Shown here: in pieces, positions 32,552 to 41,785 of the stretch
Layout of the letters: the number at the start of each line of letters is the position of its first letter
Numbering within the stretch: position 1 is the stretch's first letter
Assembly (NCBI GenBank): GCA_934229725.1
Contig: CAKQDX010000002.1
Coordinates: forward strand, 62,001-126,000
Source of the DNA: an uncultured Streptococcus sp.
GTDB lineage: Bacteria > Bacillota > Bacilli > Lactobacillales > Streptococcaceae
Direction of reading: 5' to 3'
Length of the DNA: 64,000 bases
Position numbers and translations under genes: made by a program
The notes under the pieces: generated by a model
Told to the model about the DNA's origin: nothing
Seen by the model: the letters and a program-made list of their open reading frames with translations, nothing else
Databases searched by the model: none

Positions 32552-34801
32552 TTACAAGTTTTCACGAGCTGCTTTTGCGGCTGCTACAAGCTTAATCAAG
32601 CTTTCTTTAGTTTCTTTGATTCCACGAGTTTTCAAACCACAGTCTGGGTTGATCCATACTTTGCTGCTTGGAACTTTAGCCAAGATTGCTTCAATTGTGT
32701 GATCAATTTCACCGTCTTTAGGAACACGTGGTGAGTGGATATCATAAACCCCAGGTCCAACTTCTGTTTGGAAGTTTTTCGCTTTGAGTTCGTCCAAGAT
32801 TTCAAGGTTTGAACGGCTCGCTTCAAATGAGATAACGTCTGCATCCAAGTTGTCGATGGCTGGGATAATATCTGTAAATTCTGAGTAACACATGTGTGTG
32901 TGGATTTGTGTGTCTGGTGCTACTGTTGAGTGTACCAAACGGAAGGCTGGAATAGCCCAGTCAAGATAGTCTTCGTACCAGTCGCTACGACGGAGTGGTA
33001 ATTTTTCACGAAGTGCCGCTTCGTCGATTTGGATGATTTTAACGCCTGCAGCTTCAAGGTCAAGAACTTCATCCTTAATAGCAAGGGCGATTTGAAGCGT
33101 AGAATCCTTGATAGAGATGTCTTCACGTGGGAATGACCAGTTAAGGATGGTAACAGGTCCAGTCAACATACCCTTAACAGGCTTGTCTGTACGGCTCTGT
33201 GCATAGCTAGACCATTTCACAGTGATTGGGTTAAGACGAGTGACATCACCCCAGATGATTGGTGGTTTAACCCCACGCATACCATATGATTGCACCCAAC
33301 CATTTTTAGAGAAGAGGTAACCAGACAAGTTTTGACCGAAGTACTCAACCATGTCGTTACGTTCAAATTCACCATGAACAAGAACATCAAATCCAACTTC
33401 TTCTTGCCATTTAATCCATTCATCGATTTCTTGTGCAAGGAAAGCATCGTAATCTTCTTGTGACAATTCATGCTTACGGAAAGCCAAACGTTTAGAACGT
33501 ACTTCCTTAGTTTGAGGGAATGAACCAATAGTTGTTGTTGGAAGCAATGGAAGTTTGAAAGCATCTTTTTGAATAGCTTCACGTTCTGCAAAAGCTGGCA
33601 AACGTGTGTAATCTGCTTCTGTCAATCCTGCAATACGAGCACGAAGTTCAGCGTTTTCACCAACACGCTCAGTCGCAAAGAGCTCTTTGTTAGCAGCAAG
33701 TGCTTCAGCACCTTGGCCATTACGGATAGCATCCAAATCACGAAGTTCTTCCAATTTTTCAACGGCAAAAGCAAAGTGATTCAAAATAGCTGGTTCAAAG
33801 TCTTCATTAGCAGTTGTAAATGGTACATGAAGAAGAGAACATGATGTTGTCAAGACAACATTTTCAGCTGGAACTTGGTCCAAAATTTCCAAGCTCTTTT
33901 CATAGTTATTACGCCAGATATTTTTACCATTAACAATACCAGCATAGAGAGTCTTATCAGCTGGGAAACCACCTTTAACAAGTTCAAGTGTTTTCTTACC
34001 TTCAACGAAGTCAAGACCAATACCATCAACTGGCAAGTTCACAAGGTCATTGTAGACATCACGAACATCACCAAAGTATGTTTGAATCAAGACTTCAAGG
34101 CCTTTCTTATCAGCCAAAAGTTTATTGTAGAGGTTCAAGAAAAGTGCTTTTTCTTCAGCTGACAAATCTTTAACAAGAGCTGGTTCATCAAGTTGGATAC
34201 GAGTCGCACCAAGTTCAGCCAATTTTGCAAAAACTTCTTGGTAGGCAGCAACAAAGCTGTCTACAAAATCTTCTGCTTTCACACCATCTTCAAAGTCAGA
34301 TAATTGAAGGAACGTGAATGGTCCAACGACTACTGGACGAGTGTTGATACCCAATTCTTTAGCTTCTTGGTACTCATCAAAAATCTTGTGACCAGCAAGT
34401 TTAACTTCTGTTGTTTTTTCAAATTTTGGAACGATGTAATGGTAGTTAGTGTTGAACCATTTTTTCATCGGAAGGGCACGTACATCCCCTTTTTCACCTT
34501 GGTAACCACGCGCCAAAGCAAAATATTGTTCCAATTCTGTCAAATCCAAATTTTGAACAGATGCGGGCACAACGTTGAATAAGAAAGCTGCATCAAGGAA
34601 GTTATCATAGTGAGAAAAGTCATTTGAAGGAATCTCAGTAATACCTTTTTCTTTGACAATGTTCCAATGTTTAGCACGCAAGTCTTTAGCTGCAGCCAAA
34701 AGCTCATCTGCTGTGATTTCTTTTCTAAAGTATTTTTCTGTTGTAAATTTTAATTCGCGGAATTCACCCAAACGTGGGAAACCAATGATAGTAGTTGACA
34801 T
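32552..34801 (-). CDS. metE: Cobalamin-independent methionine synthase
   Basis: 749 residues from ATG at 34799-34801, with GAGGAGG upstream. Two homologous barrel domains: the N-terminal one begins TIIGFPRLGEFRELK; the C-terminal one holds the zinc ligands in HTHMCYSEF (His and Cys) and the last Cys in NPDCGLKTRG. It transfers the methyl group of 5-methyl-THF-triglutamate to homocysteine. Two MET-boxes upstream point to MetR/MtaR-type LysR control. First gene of metE-metF. Confidence 0.97.
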   Translation of the reverse strand: MSTTIIGFPRLGEFRELKFTTEKYFRKEITADELLAAAKDLRAKHWNIVKEKGITEIPSNDFSHYDNFLDAAFLFNVVPASVQNLDLTELEQYFALARGYQGEKGDVRALPMKKWFNTNYHYIVPKFEKTTEVKLAGHKIFDEYQEAKELGINTRPVVVGPFTFLQLSDFEDGVKAEDFVDSFVAAYQEVFAKLAELGATRIQLDEPALVKDLSAEEKALFLNLYNKLLADKKGLEVLIQTYFGDVRDVYNDLVNLPVDGIGLDFVEGKKTLELVKGGFPADKTLYAGIVNGKNIWRNNYEKSLEILDQVPAENVVLTTSCSLLHVPFTTANEDFEPAILNHFAFAVEKLEELRDLDAIRNGQGAEALAANKELFATERVGENAELRARIAGLTEADYTRLPAFAEREAIQKDAFKLPLLPTTTIGSFPQTKEVRSKRLAFRKHELSQEDYDAFLAQEIDEWIKWQEEVGFDVLVHGEFERNDMVEYFGQNLSGYLFSKNGWVQSYGMRGVKPPIIWGDVTRLNPITVKWSSYAQSRTDKPVKGMLTGPVTILNWSFPREDISIKDSTLQIALAIKDEVLDLEAAGVKIIQIDEAALREKLPLRRSDWYEDYLDWAIPAFRLVHSTVAPDTQIHTHMCYSEFTDIIPAIDNLDADVISFEASRSNLEILDELKAKNFQTEVGPGVYDIHSPRVPKDGEIDHTIEAILAKVPSSKVWINPDCGLKTRGIKETKESLIKLVAAAKAARENL

Positions 34802-34881
34802 CTTGTGTCCTCCTCTTTGTTGTTGCATTAATCTTACCAAAGAAATAGCTTTCTGTATAATTGCTATTAGTTTTCTCTATA

Positions 34882-34898
34882 TATAGTTTTTAACTATA
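34882..34898. promoter_or_regulatory. MET-box 1 (MetR/MtaR site)
   Basis: TATAGTT-TTT-AACTATA, a perfect 7-3-7 palindrome matching the streptococcal MET-box TATAGTTTNAAACTATA. It is centred about 90 bases before the metE ATG, just upstream of a TATACA-type -10 candidate. Confidence 0.8.
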
Positions 34899-34953
34899 AC
34901 CTATAAACTAAAGGATTTGTTCTGTCTGTTATCTCCTTTTGCTTAGATATTAT

Positions 34954-34970
34954 TATAGCTAATAACTATA
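34954..34970. promoter_or_regulatory. MET-box 2 (MetR/MtaR site)
   Basis: TATAGCT-AAT-AACTATA, with the same 7-3-7 layout and one mismatch between arms. It is 72 bases upstream of MET-box 1 and overlaps a second TATAAT on the minus strand. Confidence 0.7.
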
Positions 34971-34985
34971 GGTATGATAGCAAAA

Positions 34986-35011
34986 AATCCCTAGACTTTT
35001 GTCTAGAGATT
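34986..35011 (-). terminator. Terminator of the small membrane protein gene
   Basis: AATCTCTAGAC-AAAA-GTCTAGGGATT with one G-T pair, then TTTT on the minus strand. It also insulates the metE control region. Confidence 0.8.
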
Positions 35012-35090
35012 CTTGTTGCTGTACCTGATAACCTAAGCTTTACCTTTTTCCTTATTGCTGTGTTAATGAAAAAAGCCAAACTTATAAGGA

Positions 35091-35432
35091 CTAAGCACTA
35101 ACAAATTCTATCACTCTCTCTTGAATCCAAGATGATGTATAGGACATATTTTCACTATTATAACTATTCCAAATAAAATAGCCAAAAACTGCTAGTACAA
35201 GTAGGAAACAAATTCCCAAAACAGCCAACCAAATGATTTGTTTCTTTAAACTGTCATATTCATTCATATAGCCATTATGAATTTTAATCAGTTCATCTCT
35301 CTTTTGGTTATTAGACTCTTTGGCAATGGCAATTTCAAGTTCATACATCTGGTGTTTCCAAGAATTGCCTTTTTTTGTTTTTTTATTTGAAAGGTTGCTG
35401 CTACCTTTCTCAAAAATATTTTTTTCAGTCAT
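35091..35432 (-). CDS. Small single-pass membrane protein of unknown function
   Basis: 113 residues. The first 65 residues are hydrophilic: a Ser/Lys-rich start (SSNLSNKKTKKG), then a helix with coiled-coil character (about 27-65). One membrane segment covers about 66-88 (IIWLAVLGICFLLVLAVFGYFIW). A short outside tail ends IQERVIEFVSA. I do not recognise a family. It is a single gene with its own TGTTATAAT promoter just upstream and its own terminator, placed between metE and the divergent pabB. Confidence 0.75.
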   Translation of the reverse strand: MTEKNIFEKGSSNLSNKKTKKGNSWKHQMYELEIAIAKESNNQKRDELIKIHNGYMNEYDSLKKQIIWLAVLGICFLLVLAVFGYFIWNSYNSENMSYTSSWIQERVIEFVSA

Positions 35433-35562
35433 AATTCCCTCTAAAATCTTCTTTTACTCCTTTCATTATAACATATGTAAAACTGTCTGAAAAGTTCATT
35501 TTTGGTTAAAATTTTAAGAGTAAGATTTAAATCATGAAAAATAACCAGAGTCAATCTTCTTA

Positions 35563-35571
35563 TGTTATACT
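35563..35571 (+). promoter_or_regulatory. Extended -10 promoter of pabB (leaderless)
   Basis: TGTTATACT ends six bases before the pabB ATG at 35578, with no Shine-Dalgarno between. Confidence 0.7.
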
Positions 35572-35577
35572 CTAACT

Positions 35578-37296
35578 ATGCATAAGAAAACTGTTATTGA
35601 TTTTAAAGATTTTGGCCTGAGACAAATCTTTAAAAATCCTCTCAAAGAATTAAAAACCAAAGATATTAATGAAGTTAAACCCCTTCTAGCCCAAGTAGAG
35701 GCCTATCAAAAAGAAGGCTATTATGCAGTGGGCTACCTTTCCTACGAAGCGTCTGCGGCCTTTGAACCTAAGTTTGAGGTTTTGAATGGACCTTTAATGT
35801 CTGAATATCTCCTCTATTTCACCATTCATGAGACTGTTCAAACGGAACCTCTTCCATTATCGTATGAGCCAGTTTCCCTACCGGATTCATGGAAGGAGCT
35901 AACTTCAGCTTCTGAATATAAGGAGGCAATCCAGAAAATACACCATCATATCCGACAAGGAGATACCTATCAGGTCAATTATACTGTCCAATTGCAACAA
36001 GACCTAACTGCAGACCCTTTTGCCATCTATAACCGGCTTGTTGTCGAGCAGAATGCTCACTACAACGCCTTTATTCAACATGATGACCTTTCTATTATTT
36101 CTATAAGTCCAGAGCTTTTCTTTAAGAAAGTGGGCGATACACTGACCACACGTCCTATGAAAGGCACGACAAATCGAGGTTTAACAACTGAAACTGACCT
36201 CAAACAGGCACAGTGGCTTGCACATGATCAAAAAAATCGTTCAGAAAATATGATGATTGTTGATCTCCTACGCAATGATATGAACCGTATTTCAAAAATA
36301 GGTAGTGAAAAGGTCAAAAGCCTTTGTCACGTTGAACAATACTCTACCGTTTGGCAAATGACTTCTACTATTGAAACACAGCTCTTAGAAAATAGGAATC
36401 TATGTGATGTCTTTCAAGCACTTTTCCCTTGTGGATCGATCACTGGAGCACCAAAAATAGCTACTATGTCTATTATTTCAGCGGTAGAAAAACAGGCGCG
36501 TGGTGTTTATTGTGGAGCTATCGGTATTTTACCACCTCAGGGACCGACAATTTTCAACGTTGCAATCCGAACCCTTCAAATGCAGGGAACAAAAGCTATC
36601 TATGGTGTCGGGGGAGGCATTACCTGGGATAGCAATTGGGCAGATGAGTATGAAGAAACTAAGCAAAAAGCTGCTGTTTTATATCGTCAGAATCCTAAAT
36701 TTGATCTCATTTCAACTGGTCTAGTCCATCAAGGAAGACTACTCTTTTTAGAGGAGCACCTTAATCGTTTGCAGGAGGCCAGTCGCTACTTTGACTTTCC
36801 TTTTAAGAAGGAAGAAGCTCACTATCAAGTAGAATTCCTGTGTCAATCTTTTGATGTTGACACAGACTATCGTTTTAAATTCTCTCTTTCAAAAGACGGT
36901 GAACTAAAATTTGACCATTCTCCACTAATAGACTTGTCCGATAGTTTTTGCCAAGCAAGATTAGTGGAGCAATCTCATCCTTTGGATAGCCCCTATACCT
37001 TCTTCAAAACAAGTTACCGACCTCACCTTAGTATCGAACCTCATGAGCAAATTTACTATAATCATGAGGGGCAACTCTTAGAAACCTCTATCGGAAACCT
37101 GATTGTCAAAATCAATGACCAACTTTACACACCTCCTGTGCAACTCGGTATACTAAATGGGATTTACAGACAGCACCTGATGTCTCAAAAAGAGGTTAAA
37201 GAAAAGGTCTTAACTTTAGATGACCTAAAACAAGCTCAAGCTATCTATGCTTGTAATGCTGTGAGAGGATTGTATGAATTAAGTATTAGTGGCTAA
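35578..37296 (+). CDS. pabB: Aminodeoxychorismate synthase component I fused to 4-amino-4-deoxychorismate lyase (PabB-PabC)
   Basis: 572 residues, longer than PabB alone (about 450). The chorismate-binding domain fills about 80-375, with the ADC synthase signature PCGSITGAPKIATMSII (about 285-301) and VGGGITWDS. From about residue 385 (FDLISTGLVHQGRLLFLEEHLNRLQ) to the end it resembles a class IV aminotransferase, the PabC lyase. It thus makes p-aminobenzoate for folate from chorismate, with glutamine amidotransferase PabA supplied elsewhere. The transcript appears leaderless. No gene is coupled to it. Confidence 0.92.
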   Translation: MHKKTVIDFKDFGLRQIFKNPLKELKTKDINEVKPLLAQVEAYQKEGYYAVGYLSYEASAAFEPKFEVLNGPLMSEYLLYFTIHETVQTEPLPLSYEPVSLPDSWKELTSASEYKEAIQKIHHHIRQGDTYQVNYTVQLQQDLTADPFAIYNRLVVEQNAHYNAFIQHDDLSIISISPELFFKKVGDTLTTRPMKGTTNRGLTTETDLKQAQWLAHDQKNRSENMMIVDLLRNDMNRISKIGSEKVKSLCHVEQYSTVWQMTSTIETQLLENRNLCDVFQALFPCGSITGAPKIATMSIISAVEKQARGVYCGAIGILPPQGPTIFNVAIRTLQMQGTKAIYGVGGGITWDSNWADEYEETKQKAAVLYRQNPKFDLISTGLVHQGRLLFLEEHLNRLQEASRYFDFPFKKEEAHYQVEFLCQSFDVDTDYRFKFSLSKDGELKFDHSPLIDLSDSFCQARLVEQSHPLDSPYTFFKTSYRPHLSIEPHEQIYYNHEGQLLETSIGNLIVKINDQLYTPPVQLGILNGIYRQHLMSQKEVKEKVLTLDDLKQAQAIYACNAVRGLYELSISG

Positions 37297-37407
37297 CCTG
37301 AGCTTTAAAGATCCACTTTGTGTATTCTACCATTCCATCACTGCTAGCGAATAAGTTTTATTATTATTTCTTCTATTGAATAATTAACCATTTCAGTTTA
37401 AATGCAG

Positions 37408-37413
37408 TATAAT
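37408..37413 (+). promoter_or_regulatory. -10 box of the P-type ATPase gene
   Basis: TATAAT, giving a leader of about 95 bases. A perfect 8-bp hairpin (CATTAAAG / CTTTAATG, 37427-37451) sits in that leader. Confidence 0.55.
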
Positions 37414-37514
37414 ACTAGGTAACAGGCATTAAAGCTATGATTCCTTTAATGACAAATAACGAAATCCTGAAACTTAAAACACAGGAACAGTTTTAGAAAG
37501 GACAAAAACCTTAA

Positions 37515-40151
37515 ATGAAAAATTTTAAAGGCTTAACTTCTGCTGAGGTTCAAGCAAGTAAAAACGCCCATGGCGATAATAGGCTCTCAAGCAAAGAAGC
37601 TAACTCGCTTCTCTCAATCTTTATCGAAGCCTTCCAAGATCAATGGATTCTTATCCTCTTGGCTGCCTTAGGATTAAAAATTATCTTCAACTTTGTTGGA
37701 ATGATTTTCCCTGCTATTGGTGAAGCCAATTGGTATGAGGCTATCTCACTCATTTTCGCCATTTTGATGTCTACAGGATTTTCAGCCATTTCACAATACC
37801 GTAATGAGCAAAAATTCAATACCCTTCAGGAAGAGGCTTCAAAAACTAATGCTAAGGTTTATCGTGATGGTAAACTCAAAGAGGTTCTTGTTGATGATAT
37901 TGTAAAAGGTGATCAAATTCTCCTTCAATCAGGGGACAAGGTTCCAGTGGACGGTATCATCTTGGAAGGTGAGTTAAAAGTAAACCAAGCTGTCCTTAAT
38001 GGTGAGAGCGAGGATGCTAAAAAACTTCCTCTTGATGATCAAGAAGAACCAGACTCTTCAGACCTCTTTACAAAACTTAAGGTCTTCCGTGGAACTGTTG
38101 TGACTTCTGGTGAAGCTGTTATGGAGGCTACACAAATTGGTGATAATACAGTCTTAGGAAGTATCAATACCTCTCTTCAAGAAGACAGTAAAGATTCTCC
38201 TTCTAAAGAAAAACTCAACAAGCTTGCTGGAAATATTGGTGTCCTTGGTTATAGTGCAGGTGCTGCCTATTCCGTTATCAACCTTGTCTTAGGCTTTATT
38301 GCCCTTAATAAGGCTAATAACCTCAATGGTGGTTCAATTTTCCTTCTTATCATTGAAACAATTCTCTTTGCGGTTACCATCATCATCATGGCCGTTCCAG
38401 AAGGTCTCCCAATGATGTTGGCCCTTGTTTCTTCGATGAACTCAGGTCGACTTTTGGCTCAAAATATCTTGGTTCGCCATCCTGATACCATTGAAACAGC
38501 TGGATACATGAATATCCTCTTCAGCGATAAGACTGGTACTATCACTGAAGGTAAACTATCTGTAGTTGACTTTTTCCTTGCTGATGGCACACTTTATGCG
38601 GCTACAGGTGAAACCGATGCTCCTGATTTTGACACAATGTCAGATAGCCTTAAAGCAGAAATGATTAATGGTATCGGTCTTAATAACGATGCTATGATAG
38701 CAGAAGGCAATGCTGTTGGTAGTAATGCTACTGACCGTGCACTACTTGACTTCCTTATTGGACGTGATAACCTTAATTTTGATACCAACTCAATTACTGA
38801 GAAGAAACAATTCAACTCAGCTACAAAATTTGCAAGTGTGACGACTAATGACGGAAAAACCTACATCAAGGGTGCTCCAGAATTCATCCTAAATGACTGC
38901 TACTACTATCTTGATAAAGATGGTCATAAGCAAAACTTTACAGATGATATTAAAGCTCGTTTCCAAGAATTATCATTAGAACAAGCCAACCGTTCAATGC
39001 GTTTACTTGCTATCCTAAACACAGATGGTAATGATAAAGTCTTGATTGGTATCGTATGTATCCGTGATAACGTTCGTTCTTCAATTAAACAAACCGTTGA
39101 AACCATGAACCGTGCAGGTGTTCAAGTGGTTATGGTAACAGGTGACCGTAAGGAAACTGCCGTTGCCATCGCTAAGGAGGCTGGCATTGTTACCGGAGAA
39201 AACGACCTTGTTCTAACTCATGATGAACTCACTGCCCTCTCAGATCAAGAACTTAAGCAAAAATTACCCCTCTTGAAGGTTGTTAGCCGTGCTCTTCCAA
39301 TGGATAAAAAACGCCTTATTGAAGCTGCTCAGGACCTTGATATGGTCGCTGGTATGACAGGTGATGGGGTTAACGACTCACCTGCCCTCAAATCAGCTGA
39401 TGTCGGCTTCTCAATGGGTGACGGTACCGAAGTTGCTCGTGAAGCTTCAGATATCGTTATCTTGAATAACTCATTGACTTCGATTGAAAAAGCTGTCCTT
39501 TATGGACGTACCATGAGTAAGTCAGTAAGTAAATTTATTATCTTCCAGTTAACCGTTAACGTGACAACTATTTCTATGTCACTTCTCTCACCACTTTTGG
39601 GCCTCAAAGAGCCATTTACAATTATCCAAATTCTCTGGATTAACCTTATCATGGACACACTTGCTGCCCTCGCCTTTGGTGAAGAGCCTACGCTAGATCG
39701 TTACATGAACGAAAAACCAGTTGCTAAGAAGGCAAACATTCTTACTGGCTATATGAAATCTGCTATCGGTGTAGCTAGTGTCTTCATTACTGTCGTATGT
39801 TTGGCAATTCTCAAAAATGTTGGTGCTATCCAAGACTTTATCACAAATGGAACTGGCAACTTTGAGATGGTAACAACATTTACATTTACTGTATTTATCT
39901 ATGCTGTCATTTTCAACTCGCTTAATACACGTAGTAATGGATTCAATATTTTTGAACATATCGGCGAAAACAAGAAATTCTCAATTGTAATGATTTCTAT
40001 CGCTGTTGTTCAAACCTTGATTATCCAATTCGGTGGAAAAGTATTTAGTACCGTTCCAATGGATATTCATCACTATATCGTTGCTCTACTTATTGCTGTA
40101 TTGATTATACCAGCAGATTTCATTCGAAAAGCTCTAACAAAAAAGAATTAG
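37515..40151 (+). CDS. P-type cation-transporting ATPase, calcium type (PMCA/PacL-like)
   Basis: 878 residues, P2-type ATPase. The phosphorylation motif SDKTGTITEG is at about 336-345, the actuator loop LNGESEDAKK near 160 (TGES variant NGES), the nucleotide-binding KGAPEFIL near 455, and the hinge TGDGVNDSPALK at about 615. Ten membrane helices are expected: pairs near residues 45-90, 245-300 and six after 690. The PEGLP motif before the phosphorylation site is that of Ca2+/Mn2+ pumps. Probable role: calcium export; ion specificity is inferred. Confidence 0.92.
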   Translation: MKNFKGLTSAEVQASKNAHGDNRLSSKEANSLLSIFIEAFQDQWILILLAALGLKIIFNFVGMIFPAIGEANWYEAISLIFAILMSTGFSAISQYRNEQKFNTLQEEASKTNAKVYRDGKLKEVLVDDIVKGDQILLQSGDKVPVDGIILEGELKVNQAVLNGESEDAKKLPLDDQEEPDSSDLFTKLKVFRGTVVTSGEAVMEATQIGDNTVLGSINTSLQEDSKDSPSKEKLNKLAGNIGVLGYSAGAAYSVINLVLGFIALNKANNLNGGSIFLLIIETILFAVTIIIMAVPEGLPMMLALVSSMNSGRLLAQNILVRHPDTIETAGYMNILFSDKTGTITEGKLSVVDFFLADGTLYAATGETDAPDFDTMSDSLKAEMINGIGLNNDAMIAEGNAVGSNATDRALLDFLIGRDNLNFDTNSITEKKQFNSATKFASVTTNDGKTYIKGAPEFILNDCYYYLDKDGHKQNFTDDIKARFQELSLEQANRSMRLLAILNTDGNDKVLIGIVCIRDNVRSSIKQTVETMNRAGVQVVMVTGDRKETAVAIAKEAGIVTGENDLVLTHDELTALSDQELKQKLPLLKVVSRALPMDKKRLIEAAQDLDMVAGMTGDGVNDSPALKSADVGFSMGDGTEVAREASDIVILNNSLTSIEKAVLYGRTMSKSVSKFIIFQLTVNVTTISMSLLSPLLGLKEPFTIIQILWINLIMDTLAALAFGEEPTLDRYMNEKPVAKKANILTGYMKSAIGVASVFITVVCLAILKNVGAIQDFITNGTGNFEMVTTFTFTVFIYAVIFNSLNTRSNGFNIFEHIGENKKFSIVMISIAVVQTLIIQFGGKVFSTVPMDIHHYIVALLIAVLIIPADFIRKALTKKN

Positions 40152-40174
40152 CATAAACTATTTAGTTAAATCTC

Positions 40175-40214
40175 AAAAAGGATTGGACGTTTCTAATTAC
40201 CTCCAATCCTTTTT
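40175..40214 (+). terminator. Terminator of the P-type ATPase gene
   Basis: AAAAAGGATTGGA pairs perfectly with TCCAATCCTTTTT over a loop of about 14 bases. Confidence 0.9.
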
Positions 40215-40478
40215 ATTTGTTCATTATTCAGTCCATTGCTTAGTATCAATTGATTCATTAGATAATAGCTTTAGTGCCGATTTAGAATGAAATCAATATA
40301 TTCTTGCAAACTTGCTATAGCTTAAAAATAGGATGTTCTGAAGCCTTCGTATGAAATCCAAATATGAATGTATTGTATCAGTAAAATCATTTTAAGTCTG
40401 TCACTTTTTATGACTTATATGCTCGTACAATGAGTTAACAGAGTGTAAGTTGAGGTCATAATGATTTTTACCCATAAC
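40215..40478. other. Gene-free interval between two convergent terminators
   Basis: About 260 bases of AT-rich sequence between the ATPase terminator and the dltD terminator. No open frame above about 25 codons has a ribosome site on either strand. A minus-strand stretch near 40290-40370 encodes a short peptide-like block interrupted by stops, possibly a decayed gene, but I cannot name it. Confidence 0.5.
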
Positions 40479-40507
40479 AAAAAGGCCTTATCCAGGCCTC
40501 TTTTTGC
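40479..40507 (-). terminator. Terminator of the dlt operon
   Basis: AAAAAGAGGCCT-GGATA-AGGCCTTTTTG on the minus strand; a strong hairpin ten bases past the dltD stop. Confidence 0.9.
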
Positions 40508-40516
40508 TAAACAATA

Positions 40517-41785
40517 TTACTTGAATTCATTTGGATTGGCTGTGTAGTTTGCCCAATCCTTGCTATAAAAACGATCATTCAAGTTATAGCTTGGGGCAGG
40601 TGTTGGATTACTTACAAAAGGATCAACAGCCTTGTCAAAGGCTACCCAACCTCTCCAGCCCATATGAATGGTATCTTGCATAAAGTAAGCTTGATCTCCA
40701 TCTTTTGAGAAGTCAGCAATGTTGGTAAAACCTTGACTTTCCAATTGATAACGAATCTTCAAAACTGTTGCATCATACATTTCCTGGTTAAGTCCTGTAT
40801 AGGCCATCCACTTACTATTGACTGGTGGGATGACAAAGATAACATTAGTTTTTAATTTAGCAAATTGATTGAGAACCAATTGTAGGTCACCATATTCTTG
40901 TGAAACTTCATAAGAAAGGTGTTCTTGGAAGCCTTTAAGCTTGCCGATTTTTTTAGACAAGCGTTTCTTATAGAAACGATCATCAATACCAAAGCTATTT
41001 GATTTCGTATGTTCTTCCGCATCTCTTACTGCAACTTGATCAAGGGCTTCATAAGAAAATTCATCAGGCAATTCTTTTAAATAAGGAAGAACTTTTTTAT
41101 CGTAATTGGCATTATTTTGTGCTGCAAATGGACTAAATAAGGCGTCTTCACGTTTATTAAGCTCAGCCAAGAATTGTACATAAGTCTTATCAAAAGCGTT
41201 TAGTTCTTGACCTTTTGCGACCTTAGAAAGTTGAGACTTCATCGCAATCTCAGGCTTCATCTCTAAGATACGCTTTGCAGCATACTCTGAATTCTCATCA
41301 GTTTCATTTTGATTCAAAAAACTACTGAGCTGATCATTACTGAAGAACTGTTGAAAGGCTGCTGAATTGTAACCCTTCTTAGTGAACCATTGAGGAGACA
41401 AGACGTAAACAGCTGTACCATTTTTGAGTTCAGGAAGCATTTGTTGCATTCCGAGATACTGGTTTAAAGAGGCAGCACCACGTTGTCCAATAAAGTATGG
41501 ACGATAGTTACGATCGTATTTTTCAGCTAAAACTGCTGGATGAAGGGCATCAAAACGTAACCACTCACTAGAACCAAAGAAAGGTACAAAACGATGTTCT
41601 TTATTGGAAAGTGCGCTTGTCTTATTAATACGACTCTTAAAGTTAGCTGTCGTCAGTGTCACTGCATTACGTTTATCAGTCTGATAATTATGTTTTCTGC
41701 CTTGTGGATAGCAATAAATAACCACTACTACCAAGGCAAGAGCACAAATTACTGGACCAAAAATCCGCCATAAACGCTTAAGCAT
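40517..41785 (-). CDS. dltD: DltD, D-alanyl-lipoteichoic acid biosynthesis protein
   Basis: 422 residues. An N-terminal membrane anchor (about 7-24) precedes an outside SGNH-like domain. The catalytic Ser is in FFGSSEW (about residue 71) and the Asp/His pair in QDTIHMGWRGW (about 373). DltD acts outside the membrane in the last transfer of D-alanine onto lipoteichoic acid. It overlaps dltC by eight bases. Last gene of dltX-A-B-C-D. Confidence 0.95.
   Translation of the reverse strand: MLKRLWRIFGPVICALALVVVVIYCYPQGRKHNYQTDKRNAVTLTTANFKSRINKTSALSNKEHRFVPFFGSSEWLRFDALHPAVLAEKYDRNYRPYFIGQRGAASLNQYLGMQQMLPELKNGTAVYVLSPQWFTKKGYNSAAFQQFFSNDQLSSFLNQNETDENSEYAAKRILEMKPEIAMKSQLSKVAKGQELNAFDKTYVQFLAELNKREDALFSPFAAQNNANYDKKVLPYLKELPDEFSYEALDQVAVRDAEEHTKSNSFGIDDRFYKKRLSKKIGKLKGFQEHLSYEVSQEYGDLQLVLNQFAKLKTNVIFVIPPVNSKWMAYTGLNQEMYDATVLKIRYQLESQGFTNIADFSKDGDQAYFMQDTIHMGWRGWVAFDKAVDPFVSNPTPAPSYNLNDRFYSKDWANYTANPNEFK

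Noticed and set aside
37414..37514. yybP-ykoY (Mn2+) riboswitch before the P-type ATPase
   Set aside because: The leader is only about 100 bases and lacks the conserved aptamer loops.
40260..40400. Transposase or other gene remnant on the minus strand
   Set aside because: A block of about 25 codons flanked by stops looks faintly protein-like, but I could not match it to any family.
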